Below are positions 27,409 through 35,578 of a DNA stretch of 64,000 nt, piece after piece. The notes below the pieces were generated by a model. The model had not been told where the DNA came from and did no database searches. It saw nothing but the letters and a program-made list of their open reading frames with translations. Numbering within the stretch: the first letter of the stretch is position 1; every line of letters begins with the position of its first letter. Source of the DNA: Burkholderia mayonis (lineage in GTDB: Bacteria; Pseudomonadota; Gammaproteobacteria; Burkholderiales; Burkholderiaceae); contig NZ_CP013387.1 in the NCBI RefSeq assembly GCF_001523745.2, positions 2,542,001 to 2,606,000 of the forward strand, read 5' to 3'. The translations under genes were made by a program, and so were the position numbers.

Positions 27409-27582
27409 ATGGAGCAAAAAAGTTCAAAGATTACTGAATTCCCGACTCGCGAAAAGCTCGCCGAAGTCAAAACGCGCCTGCGCCAAGGAAAACTTAGCGA
27501 GGAAGATATTCAGCAACTCGAGGCGATCGTCGTCGCCACTGAGCGAGCCGCTTCCGCGTTGCGTGCCGCAGTCGTCGAATGA
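27409..27582 (+). CDS. Small 57-residue protein of the HDO operon
   Basis: MEQKSSKITEFPTREKLAEV begins a 57-residue soluble, strongly charged helical protein ending AASALRAAVVE. AAAGGAG lies five bases before the ATG, a better ribosome site than most here, and the stop is 60 bases before the HDO gene. No family is recognised and there is no Cys, signal or membrane segment. Size and position would fit a precursor peptide, an adaptor or a small regulator of the downstream oxygenase; none of these can be proved from sequence. Confidence 0.65.
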   Translation: MEQKSSKITEFPTREKLAEVKTRLRQGKLSEEDIQQLEAIVVATERAASALRAAVVE

Positions 27583-27642
27583 TCATCTTCAGCTCGCGCA
27601 GGCGCCATGGTCCCTCGGCGCCTGCGGCAAGGGGAAATAGCG

Positions 27643-29409
27643 ATGGAGCTTCGGCGAACAGTCCCGTTTTTTTTGGACATTTCGGGAAAGCGGGTTTTCA
27701 GAATCGATAATTTACTGATTGGCAATGGCGAGGCGCCTCAACCTGAGCTTGTCACGCGCATCGGCCGGACGCTCGACCTAAGCCTGATCGAACATGATCT
27801 TCCCATCGAGATCGCCGAGACAATTATCGAAGAGCAATTCGATGCGGCTATGGACTATCTGTTCTCCCATCCTCTGTGGGAACAGTTCCGTTCTGGCGAG
27901 AATATCATCGAGCCACTCCTCGCTTACCTCATCGAAACTCGGCATTATCTCGCGGCAGCTCCCGCCCGCATGGCCCCAGGCATTTCCTGCAGTTATCCCG
28001 ACGGCGATATCACAGAGATCCTTGCCCGCCACCTGCTTGAAGAAAGCAATCATGCGATTTACTTCGAGCATGCGCTTGAGACATTGGGCGTGTCTGCCGA
28101 AACAGCCCGATCGGTTCGCCCCGATCCGCGCACCATTGAGCTGATCCATCTGATGCGTGACGTGGCAACTCACGACCCTCTTTCCGCTGCGGTCTGCTCC
28201 GGCCTGTTGGAATCGACCGCAAACAATCGAGATTGCGTCCTGCAGTGGCACGACATGCTGGTGCAGCGCCGTCTGTTGCCCGCATCGACTGTCGAGGCAT
28301 TCAAGCGCCATGTCGCCGTAGATTATGAACTTGGCCATGGTCGAACCTGGCGCGAGGTTCTGCGTGCGCTCGGTCCGACCGTCCACGCTGACCGGCTTGC
28401 GAACGCGTTGAACGCCAGCACACTGGTTGCCGAAATGCTGTTCCGCTGGTTCTCCGCGTTTCAGCAAGGAAGCTCGGGCATGGCCGTGCTGCTGCTTTCC
28501 CAAGACGATGCGGGCGCTAGAAGAACCGATGAACAGGCGGCGCATCGCGACCGCTTCTGGTCGGGCATTCCGGTTTGGCCCGCAAGTGTCATGCATGCAA
28601 CGGCTTACGCGGCGAATCAAACATTTGCGGTTCGCGCCGCGCTGTCGAGCGTGGTTCTGTTGGAAAAGGCGCCACCGGCGGACGTTCCGCGCGCGCTTGG
28701 CGAACTTGCAGCTTCCGGTTGGCATCCTGACGTGCATCCTATGCCCACCCATGCGCGGGACTGGGTGCGTCTGATCGATGGTCACCGACTGTGGGATCTG
28801 ATGCTCAGCGCAAAGGGCAAGTCTGCCGTTGCACTCGCGACGGGTTGGATCGTGGAGAACATCTTCTATTTGCGGGCTGCCGCCCGTCATAACGCCAACG
28901 TGATCGCATCGTGCCCCGACCAGCGCATCAGAAACTGGATGGTGCACCATATGAAGGAAGAGCAGGGTCACGCGTCGATTCTGGAACGTCATTTGCCCGA
29001 AGGTGTCAATCTCGCAGCTTGGCGTCCGCTTCCGACCACGAGATCTTTTGTCGGCGCGCTGGTCGACGCGGCACGGGCCGACTGGAAAGCCTACTGCCTG
29101 GCGCAGATCTGTTTGCAGGGGTCCTTGCGGGACAACAGCGATGCGTTCTATGAGGCAGTCGGGAAGACCTCTGCGCGAGCCGCACAGATCATTGTCGGGA
29201 TGCGCGACCACGACCACATCGATCGGGATTGTGGACACTGCGACGACGCCGACGAACTTGCGACGCTCCTCAGCCCGTACACTCTGGAACCGATGACGTT
29301 GGAACATGGCGCACTGATCGGACAACTGGCTTGGAGCTTCCTTGATGGAATCGCAGATCATTACGTACACGAGGCCTCAGTTGCGCAGCGAATCGGGTGG
29401 ATCGGTTAA
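27643..29409 (+). CDS. Tandem heme-oxygenase-like diiron (HDO) protein
   Basis: 588 residues from the ATG at 27643 (GGGGA upstream). It looks like two fused PqqC/heme-oxygenase-like helical domains. Domain 1 has candidate metal ligands in LIETRHY (Glu98, His101), HLLEESNHAIYFEH (Glu134, His137) and VDYELGHGR (Asp227, His232). Domain 2 has GWIVENIFYL (Glu405), HHMKEEQGHASILERH (Glu440, His443) and RDHDHIDRDCGH (Asp522, His525). This spacing fits HDO oxidases such as CADD, UndA, BesC or SznF, which cleave or N-oxygenate small substrates or peptides. Most have one domain; a double copy of this length is uncommon. The substrate is unknown. It overlaps the next gene by 65 bases, implying coupling. 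Confidence 0.75.
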   Translation: MELRRTVPFFLDISGKRVFRIDNLLIGNGEAPQPELVTRIGRTLDLSLIEHDLPIEIAETIIEEQFDAAMDYLFSHPLWEQFRSGENIIEPLLAYLIETRHYLAAAPARMAPGISCSYPDGDITEILARHLLEESNHAIYFEHALETLGVSAETARSVRPDPRTIELIHLMRDVATHDPLSAAVCSGLLESTANNRDCVLQWHDMLVQRRLLPASTVEAFKRHVAVDYELGHGRTWREVLRALGPTVHADRLANALNASTLVAEMLFRWFSAFQQGSSGMAVLLLSQDDAGARRTDEQAAHRDRFWSGIPVWPASVMHATAYAANQTFAVRAALSSVVLLEKAPPADVPRALGELAASGWHPDVHPMPTHARDWVRLIDGHRLWDLMLSAKGKSAVALATGWIVENIFYLRAAARHNANVIASCPDQRIRNWMVHHMKEEQGHASILERHLPEGVNLAAWRPLPTTRSFVGALVDAARADWKAYCLAQICLQGSLRDNSDAFYEAVGKTSARAAQIIVGMRDHDHIDRDCGHCDDADELATLLSPYTLEPMTLEHGALIGQLAWSFLDGIADHYVHEASVAQRIGWIG

Positions 29410-30283
29410 CCATTCGGCACCGCTCGATACACTTCGGGCGCGTCAACTCGACTTGGACGCGCTGGCCGCCCTCGAAACGCTTCTGGACGATCAACCCGCA
29501 TTGGAAAACCTGCTTCTGGCGACCAGAGACTCGCGCATGCCGATCTCGATATGGCGCCAAACGCTTACCGCTGAACTGCTTGAGTTGAAAGCGTGGTCGT
29601 ATCGCAAACTCATGGCTTGCAACGCCGCTGGGACAAAATCCAGTGACGATGGCTTGGTGCTTTCGCTATTGCCCGGTTACGGATTTGCTTTGCACATCAT
29701 ACGCCGTGCATTGCCCTTTGCTTTTCTACGCCTTCCGGTTATGTGCGCATTCAGTCGGGAAAATGTCATCACGGGCGGCCGGGTAGTTGCAAAGATAGCG
29801 AAAGCTCTCGGGATGAACCGCAGTCTCTGTCCAGCGCGAAGCGATGCAAAAAACCTGCTCAAGCAGACCCCGCCGCCGCAGGTCGCACTTGCAATCGTCA
29901 CCGGCCGCCGCGACACGGTTGTCGAAGTACGACGGACGCTGGGAGCGGAGCGCGTGGTCGGCTGCACCGGACGTTGTGCAATCGAGATTCGCGCCCGCTT
30001 CGACTCGGATTGGGCTGTAAGTTCAAATACGAGTCGCAGTTGTACGACCATACGCGCGTCGTTCATCAAGGAAGGCGCGCGCTGGCGCGGCAAGGAAACG
30101 ACGTGGGACCCGTCTGTCGTCGTGCGCAGATTGCACCCGTCAATCATCCTGGACAAGACCGGTACGCTCGACAGCACCATCGAAGGTTACTGCTGCATTC
30201 AACCGAATCGCCCTCTGAACCTCCGTGGCTTCGCAGCTGATCCGCTGTTCGGCTGGCCTGGAGATTATCTGCTCGCACTCTGA
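29345..30283 (+). CDS. Possible aldehyde dehydrogenase / acyl-CoA reductase-like protein
   Basis: 312 residues from the ATG at 29345, inside the end of the HDO gene; TTGGAGC precedes it. The middle resembles the nucleotide-binding part of the aldehyde dehydrogenase superfamily, including LuxC-like acyl-CoA reductases: CAFSRENVITGGRVVAKIAK, then VALAIVTGRRDTVVEVRRTL and RVVGCTGRC with a Cys. The protein is shorter than those families (400-500 residues) and I cannot place a full catalytic domain, so it may be a divergent or reduced member. The 65-base overlap with the HDO gene suggests the two products act together, for example supplying or using an aldehyde or activated acid. Confidence 0.5.
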   Translation: MESQIITYTRPQLRSESGGSVNHSAPLDTLRARQLDLDALAALETLLDDQPALENLLLATRDSRMPISIWRQTLTAELLELKAWSYRKLMACNAAGTKSSDDGLVLSLLPGYGFALHIIRRALPFAFLRLPVMCAFSRENVITGGRVVAKIAKALGMNRSLCPARSDAKNLLKQTPPPQVALAIVTGRRDTVVEVRRTLGAERVVGCTGRCAIEIRARFDSDWAVSSNTSRSCTTIRASFIKEGARWRGKETTWDPSVVVRRLHPSIILDKTGTLDSTIEGYCCIQPNRPLNLRGFAADPLFGWPGDYLLAL

Positions 30284-30285
30284 CT

Positions 30286-30493
30286 CCAGACCTAAGAGCG
30301 CGTTTGCCCCTGGCGTTGGCGGGCAAACTTGGCGAACTGCGTCGTCGCGCGGTGCAGATCGTCAAAGTCGATGCCTGCTACCAGCCCTTGGTGGATAAGC
30401 TCGATCAGTTGGCGGCGAATTTTCAGTCGCAGGCGGTGTTGCGACTGGTCGAGGCACAACTGAGTGATAGTGAAGGGGCCGCGTCGAAATATC
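30286..30493 (+). pseudogene. C-terminal gene remnant cut by the IS701 element
   Basis: A frame without a start codon reads LPLALAGKLGELRRRAVQIV, KVDACYQPLVDKLDQLAANF and then AVLRLVEAQLSDSEG before running into the IS left end. The amphipathic helical wording resembles the C-terminal tail of hybrid sensor kinases, but this is weak. The IS has removed or displaced whatever followed. Confidence 0.35.
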
Positions 30494-31962
30494 ATTACTG
30501 TGTCACAAAAAATATATAATGAGCGTACCTTGGCACTGTTCATGAGAAGCGATGAGCGCGAGCGAGCGGTTTGAGCGATACATGGAGCATTTGGCGGCGG
30601 GTCTCGGGCACGCGGATCGGCGTGCCGGGCTGCATGGTTATTGCACGGGATTGATGTTGCCGCTGTCGCGCAAGAGCGTTGAGCCGATGGCCGCAGGAAT
30701 CGACCCGCTGCATGTCAGCGCACGTCACCAAGCTCTGCATCACTTTGTCGCGAAAGCGGAATGGTCCGACGACGAGATGTTGCGCAGGGTCTGTCAGTGG
30801 GTGGTTCCGAAAATGAATTTCTCGACAGGCGGCTTCTGGATCATTGACGACACGGGTTTTCCGAAGAAAGGTAAGCATTCGGTTGGTGTAGCGCGGCAGT
30901 ATTGCGGCGTATCGGGCAAGCAGGACAACTGCCAGGTCGCGGTGAGCATTTCACTGGCGAACGAGCAGGCGAGCATCCCGGTGGCGTGGCGCCTGTATCT
31001 GCCTCAGGAGTGGGCTGAGGATGCGCAGCGGCGTAAAAAGGCCGGCGTGCCGCCGGAGGTGACATTTGCCACGAAGACGGAAATTGCCCTGCAACAACTG
31101 GAAGCCCTGCTGGCCGCAGGCGCACCGCGGCACTGTGTGCTGGCCGATGCAGGTTATGGAGTCGACACCTCTTTTCGTCAGCGTCTGGGCGAACTGGGGT
31201 TGGACTATGTCGTGGGCATCACATCGGCAGTGGTTGTCTGGCCGCCCGGCATCGAACCGCTGCCGACTGAGCCCTATGATGGTCGTGGCCGCCCGCCCGT
31301 GAGGCTGCGGGAAATAGCGCAGCGCAAGCCAATGAAGGTCAAGGATCTGGCCCGCGCGCTGCCTGAAACCGTATTCCAGACGGTACGCTGGCGCGAAGGC
31401 AGCAACAACATGCTCAGCGGTCGATTTGCCGCAGTACGGGTATGCCACGCCGGAGGCGACCGGGGCCGCGCCCGTTTGCATGCTGAGCAATGGTTGTTGA
31501 TCGAGTGGCTCGCGGGCGATGCCGAGCCGCTGAAATATTTCCTCTCCACGCTGCCGCCGGATATCCCATTAACCGAACTGGTGGCCAAAGCACACATGCG
31601 CTGGCGCATCGAGCGTGACTATCAGGATCTGAAACAGAACCTGGGTCTCGGCCACTACGAGGGCCGTGGCTGGCGCGGATTCCACCATCATGCGGTCCTG
31701 AGCATCGCGGCTTACGGGTTTCTCGTCGCTGAACGAATCGCCGCCGGCAAGACGCCCGGCGCTACAAAAAACGCCGTCGCACGCCAAGTCTTTGCACTAC
31801 CCGAAGATTACATTCCACGGGGAAGCCCAGCGCGCCCAGCGTCACGTTCCTGATTCGATTACTGCACTGCGCCATCACATCGCCTCGGCGCTCATCGCCA
31901 GACTCGCGCGTTGCCCATGCTGCGAACAAGCCAATCCACGAATTACTTTGTGACACAGTAAT
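30494..31962 (+). mobile_element. IS701-family insertion sequence, apparently complete
   Basis: 1469 bases bounded by perfect 16-bp inverted repeats, ATTACTGTGTCACAAA at 30494-30509 and its complement at 31947-31962. It contains one full-length DDE transposase. The four bases outside each end (TATC and ACTA) do not match, so no target duplication is visible. Confidence 0.85.
30552..31853 (+). CDS. IS701-family transposase
   Basis: 433 residues, full length for the family. The DDE catalytic residues are in FWIIDDTGFPKKGKHSVGVA (first Asp), HCVLADAGYG (second Asp) and MRWRIERDYQDLKQNLGLGH (Glu), the last followed by the typical YEGRGWRGFHHHAVLSIAAY. It cuts and joins the terminal repeats of the element that encodes it. 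The frame is uninterrupted, so the element may still be active. Confidence 0.92.
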   Translation: MSASERFERYMEHLAAGLGHADRRAGLHGYCTGLMLPLSRKSVEPMAAGIDPLHVSARHQALHHFVAKAEWSDDEMLRRVCQWVVPKMNFSTGGFWIIDDTGFPKKGKHSVGVARQYCGVSGKQDNCQVAVSISLANEQASIPVAWRLYLPQEWAEDAQRRKKAGVPPEVTFATKTEIALQQLEALLAAGAPRHCVLADAGYGVDTSFRQRLGELGLDYVVGITSAVVVWPPGIEPLPTEPYDGRGRPPVRLREIAQRKPMKVKDLARALPETVFQTVRWREGSNNMLSGRFAAVRVCHAGGDRGRARLHAEQWLLIEWLAGDAEPLKYFLSTLPPDIPLTELVAKAHMRWRIERDYQDLKQNLGLGHYEGRGWRGFHHHAVLSIAAYGFLVAERIAAGKTPGATKNAVARQVFALPEDYIPRGSPARPASRS

Positions 31963-31972
31963 ACTATAGATG

Positions 31973-32254
31973 TCATGAACCTATATGGACGAGGTCGATG
32001 ATTTTTGTCAGCATCAGACAGGTGAAGGCGAGGAAACGGAATCCCGCCAGCGTTTGGGGCCAGCGTTCATAGTCACGCGCGAGGCGGCGAAAACGCGTGG
32101 CCCACGCGAAGCTGCGCTCGACCACCCAGCGTCTGGGCAGCAGCACGAATCCGCGTTTGGCCTCGGTATGCTTGGCCACTTCCAATTCAATGCCGTGGTT
32201 TTGCGCTGCCAGCTGAGCCGCTTCGCCGGTATAACCCTGATCCACGTATGCAAT
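31973..32254 (-). pseudogene. C-terminal fragment of an IS5-family (ISL2/IS1031-like) transposase
   Basis: 93 codons from [19 protein letters not shown] to the stop, including [20 protein letters not shown] with the catalytic Glu and ending [15 protein letters not shown]. The second catalytic Asp (VDQGYTG) is also present, but the frame upstream loses homology at once, so the N-terminal two thirds are gone. It begins 11 bases beyond the IS701 right end and marks the right border of the island. The wording differs from the fragment at 24.4 kb, so they come from different elements. Confidence 0.82.
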
Positions 32255-32844
32255 CGAGCGGCAGAGCCGCCGCCGTCCGTGAACGCGCCGGAGCCGCTCT
32301 TCAGGCAATTCGGGATCGTCAGCCAGGCGACGTGCCGAAAACGGGAGATTCGGATGAAAGGAGTCGAACGGCGCACGAACGATGCCGGACGATGCAGAGC
32401 GCGACGCGACGGACACCCGAAGCCGGGCGCCGGGTGCCGCGTATCTGATATGGAGTCCGTGACAGTGCGACGAGCGCGCGATCGAGCGACCGGGCGCGGC
32501 ATGGCGCGGTACCGTGCAGCGCGGCGCTTTCGAGCCGAACGCGGGCATCGACGGCGCGACCGCACGCCGCCGGGCGCATTTTGCTCAGCAAGCGCTGAGT
32601 CGGCGCGGTCTGCTCACCCGCCGGACGAACCGCTCAGCACAAAATACAGCCTGCGGGAACCGAAACACGGCGCGCACGCTTTTTTCGGCGCACTTTGACG
32701 ACGCAGCCTGGGCGCGACGTGGGTAGCATGCGCACGGTCGACGGCATGCCCGCGAGCCGGCGAGTCGACGCGCCCGGCGGGCGCGCGCCGCGACGCCGCG
32801 CCGCGCGCCCCGTCCCTTTCCCGACGACCGGCCGGTGTTCGGCC
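32255..32844. other. Decayed DNA between transposase and Lrp remnants
   Basis: About 590 bases. Frames are open on several strands but arginine-rich and motif-free, as expected for random GC-rich sequence. No gene is supported. Confidence 0.45.
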
Positions 32845-33315
32845 ATGAGCCGCGACTGCAAGCTTGATCGGATAGATTGGCGCATCCTTTCAGAACTCCC
32901 CAAAAAAACAGCCGAATCACGAAAACCGAACTCGCCGATGTGGCCGGCCTGTCGCCGAGCCCGCCCAGATCCGCGTGAAGCGGCTCGAGCAAGCGGGCTA
33001 CATCGCCAGCTACGGCGCGCGGATCCGCTTCGAAACGCTCGGCACCACGCAAGCCGTGTTCATGAAAGGCACGCTTGCCCTCTCGTCGCGAAGATTTCGA
33101 CCGCTTCGTCGCCGCGATCTTCGACATCGACGAGAGCGTCGAGCGCCGTCTCGCGAGCGGCGGTCACGACTATCTGCTGAAGCTCGTCGCCCGTGGACTC
33201 GCGCATGGCCCAAGCCTCGCCGAAGCGCGGCTCAATCGCGGCATCGGCATCGACAAGCATTTCCGCTACGTCGTCAGCAAGACACCGTTCGTCGAGACGC
33301 ATCGCGCTCGACGCG
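32845..33315 (+). pseudogene. Frameshifted Lrp/AsnC-family regulator
   Basis: Family-like protein sequence is spread over three frames. The start ATG at 32845 gives MSRDCKLDRIDWRILSEL. After a shift near the A-run at 32901-32910 it continues SRITKTELADVAGLSP, then after another near 32957 PAQIRVKRLEQAGYIASYGA through VFMKGTLA. A third shift near 33080 leads to EDFDRFVAAIFDIDESVERR and HDYLLKLVARGLAH. The helix-turn-helix and the RAM ligand domain are therefore recognisable but cannot be translated as one protein. It is dead unless the shifts are assembly errors. Confidence 0.82.
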
Positions 33316-33370
33316 CTGTTCAGCGAGCAGCGGCGCAGAGCACCGCCCGCGCCGATATACACCGCCGACG

Positions 33371-33757
33371 TCAGCGATACGTCCAGATTCGATGCATCGC
33401 GAACGTGAACGGCGGCACGAGCACGACGACGGCCGCGATGCTCCACGCGGCCGCGACGCCGAGCGCCTGCACGCCGCGCGAGATCGCCATCGTCAGCATC
33501 AATCCGGCCGCCGACACGATCAGGAAGCGCATGACGTTGCGCCAGCGCAGCGGTGCCGAAAAACTCCACAGCGTGTTCAGCAGGTACGACGCGCCCGTCG
33601 CGCTGACGAACGCGATCGCATTCGCCTGCACCGCGGTCGTGGTGAACGCACCCATCAGCGTGCCGGCGATCGTCGCGTGCAGCACGGTGGACAACGCGCC
33701 GGACACGCCGAAGCGCACGATCCGCGCGCCGATGCCGATGTCGGCGACGAAGCTCAT
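33371..33757 (-). CDS. GtrA-family membrane protein
   Basis: 128 residues with four hydrophobic helices, the size and plan of GtrA proteins. The opening IVRFGVSGALSTVLHATIAG and the ASYLLNTLWSF segment are family-like, and it ends in a conserved aromatic-basic tail (FAMHRIWTYR). GtrA members are thought to flip polyprenyl-phosphate-linked sugars across the inner membrane. The start overlaps the methyltransferase stop by four bases. It is the last gene of the glycan operon and would move the lipid-linked sugar made by the GT2 enzyme. Confidence 0.85.
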   Translation of the reverse strand: MSFVADIGIGARIVRFGVSGALSTVLHATIAGTLMGAFTTTAVQANAIAFVSATGASYLLNTLWSFSAPLRWRNVMRFLIVSAAGLMLTMAISRGVQALGVAAAWSIAAVVVLVPPFTFAMHRIWTYR

Positions 33758-34500
33758 CGCGGCGCGTCCCGCTTCGTCAGGACCGCAAACAGCGACATGC
33801 CGAATGGCAGCGAATGCTTCGGCAGCCAGCCTCGTTCCGTGCGGAAGATGCGATAGAGCGTCGAGTTGACCGCACGTGGTCCGATCGCGTCGCCGCTCGA
33901 GCGCGCTCGATGCAGCAGCCGGTCGGCCATCCGCGCGGCGACGGCAAGCGGAAACAGCAGCGTGTTGAAGTACGAACTCCGTACGATCGTGCAGCCGGCC
34001 GCCTGCGCGCAGCGTGCGAGCGCCGCGCGGTCATAGCGCCGGTAGTGATGGAGGAACGTGTCGTGCGCGCTCCACAGCCACTGGTACGCGGGCACGGTGA
34101 CGACGATCGCGCCGCCCGGCGCGAGATGCTCGCTCACGCGGCGCAGCGCGGCCGCGTCGTCTTCGATGTGTTCGAGGCAATCGAAGAAGCAGATCAGATC
34201 GAAGCGCTGGTCGCCGAACGGCACGTTGTCCGGGCAGCGGCCCGCGCGGATGTCGAATCGCCAGCCGGTCTTCTGGTTCGCGAGCGCGCGCGCGGTTTCG
34301 TCCATCTCGAGCGCGCTCACCGCGCCGAACGCCTCGAGCATCCCGAGATTGCCGCCCGTGCCGGAGCCGATCTCGAGAATGCGTGCACCGGCCGGCAGCG
34401 CGAGCCCCGCCAGCAATGCACGCAGGATGTCGCGCCGTGCACGGAACCACCAGTGCGTGGCCTCGGTTTCGGCCATCTGCAGATAAGCTTCGGGTGACAT
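33754..34500 (-). CDS. SAM-dependent class I methyltransferase
   Basis: 248 residues from MSPEAYLQMAETEATHWWFR at 34500, with AGGAGG before the ATG. SAM motif I is ILEIGSGTGGNLGMLEAFG, and the Methyltransf_11/23 core continues with FDLICFFDCLEHIEDD and PGGAIVVTVPAYQWLWSAHD. The N-terminal HWWFRARRDIL motif is typical of methyltransferases in surface-polysaccharide and lipid-glycan clusters. The acceptor is unknown; position in the operon suggests a sugar or lipid-linked intermediate. Confidence 0.85.
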   Translation of the reverse strand: MSPEAYLQMAETEATHWWFRARRDILRALLAGLALPAGARILEIGSGTGGNLGMLEAFGAVSALEMDETARALANQKTGWRFDIRAGRCPDNVPFGDQRFDLICFFDCLEHIEDDAAALRRVSEHLAPGGAIVVTVPAYQWLWSAHDTFLHHYRRYDRAALARCAQAAGCTIVRSSYFNTLLFPLAVAARMADRLLHRARSSGDAIGPRAVNSTLYRIFRTERGWLPKHSLPFGMSLFAVLTKRDAPR

Positions 34501-34516
34501 GGCGTCCTCCTGTCGG

Positions 34517-35578
34517 TCAGCGGCTTTCGGCGCGGGCGCGCGGCATCGTGCGCCGCCGTGAGAAATCGATTCGCGCGGCGTGCGCGGCACGCGGCGCGGC
34601 GCTGCCGACGGGCAGCGCGGTCACCTTCGTGCGCGCCTGATAGCGGCGGCGCACGAGATAGATCGGCCGCTCCTTCGATTCGTAATAGATGCGTCCGACA
34701 TATTCGCCGACGACACCGATGCCGACGAGCTCGATCCCGCCGATGAACAGCATCACCGAGATCAGCGATGCGTAGCCCGGCACCGGATTGCCCATCCACA
34801 GCGTGCGCGCGACGATGAAGCCGCCGTACAGGAACGCGAGCGCGGCGATGCAAAGCCCGATGTAGGTCCAGCTGCGCAGCGGCACCGTGCTGAAGCTCGT
34901 GATCCCTTCGAGCGCGAAGTTCCAGAGCTTCCAGCCGGAGAACTTCGAATGGCCGGCGCAGCGCGCCTCGCGTTGATATTCGACGATCACCGTCCGGTAG
35001 CCGACCCATGCAAACAGCCCCTTCATGAAGCGGCGGCGCTCCGGCAAGCTGCACAGCGCATTGACGACCTGCCGGTCCATCAGCCGGAAATCGCCGACGT
35101 TGACGGGCAGCTTCACTTCGGACAACGCATTGTGCACGCGGTAATAGAGCGAGGCCGCGGTCCGCTTCGCGAACGTGTCGCACGCGCGGTTGCTGCGCTT
35201 CGCCGCGACGACCTCGGCGCCTTCACGCCAATGGTCGATCATCACCGGGATCAGGCTCGGCGGATCCTGCAAGTCCGCGTCGATCGGTATCACCGCATCG
35301 CCGTTCGCTTCGTCGAGGCCCGCCGTCAGCGCGGCTTCCTTGCCGAAGTTGCGCGTCAAGTCGATCACGCGCACGCGCGGATCCTGCGCGCCGACGGCGA
35401 CGAGCTGGTCGAGCGTGTCGTCGCGGCTACCGTCGTTCACGCAGACGATCTCGAAGCGGATCGATTCGATGCGCTCCATCAACGGCACGACTTCCGCGAA
35501 AAATCGCGTGACTGCGTCGCCCTCGTTGTAGAACGGTACGACGAGCGAAATGAGCGGTATGTTTATTTGATCCCGCAT
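34517..35578 (-). CDS. Glycosyltransferase family 2, polyprenyl-phosphate type (GtrB/DPM-like)
   Basis: 353 residues from the ATG at 35578, with AGGGAGA upstream. The GT-A domain opens ISLVVPFYNEGDAVTRFFAE, has the metal-binding DADLQDPP motif and GFGKEAALTAGLDEANG-type acceptor loop (NFGKEAALTAGL). Two C-terminal membrane helices (YIGLCIAALAFLYGGFIVAR and the LISVMLFIGGIELVGIGVVG region) are diagnostic of the GtrB/DPM1 branch. It puts a sugar on polyprenyl phosphate at the inner face of the membrane, for the GtrA flippase and GT87 enzymes of the same operon. Its frame is open far upstream inside the neighbouring gene, but that part is not homologous. Confidence 0.88.
   Translation of the reverse strand: MRDQINIPLISLVVPFYNEGDAVTRFFAEVVPLMERIESIRFEIVCVNDGSRDDTLDQLVAVGAQDPRVRVIDLTRNFGKEAALTAGLDEANGDAVIPIDADLQDPPSLIPVMIDHWREGAEVVAAKRSNRACDTFAKRTAASLYYRVHNALSEVKLPVNVGDFRLMDRQVVNALCSLPERRRFMKGLFAWVGYRTVIVEYQREARCAGHSKFSGWKLWNFALEGITSFSTVPLRSWTYIGLCIAALAFLYGGFIVARTLWMGNPVPGYASLISVMLFIGGIELVGIGVVGEYVGRIYYESKERPIYLVRRRYQARTKVTALPVGSAAPRAAHAARIDFSRRRTMPRARAESR

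Noticed and set aside
27607..27642. Upstream start for the HDO protein
   Set aside because: The ATG at 27607 has no ribosome site; the one at 27643 follows GGGGA.
24424..32254. The two IS5-family fragments as halves of one element split by the island
   Set aside because: Both read leftward, yet the N-terminal piece lies left of the C-terminal piece, the wrong order for a simple split. Their wording also belongs to different IS5 subgroups.
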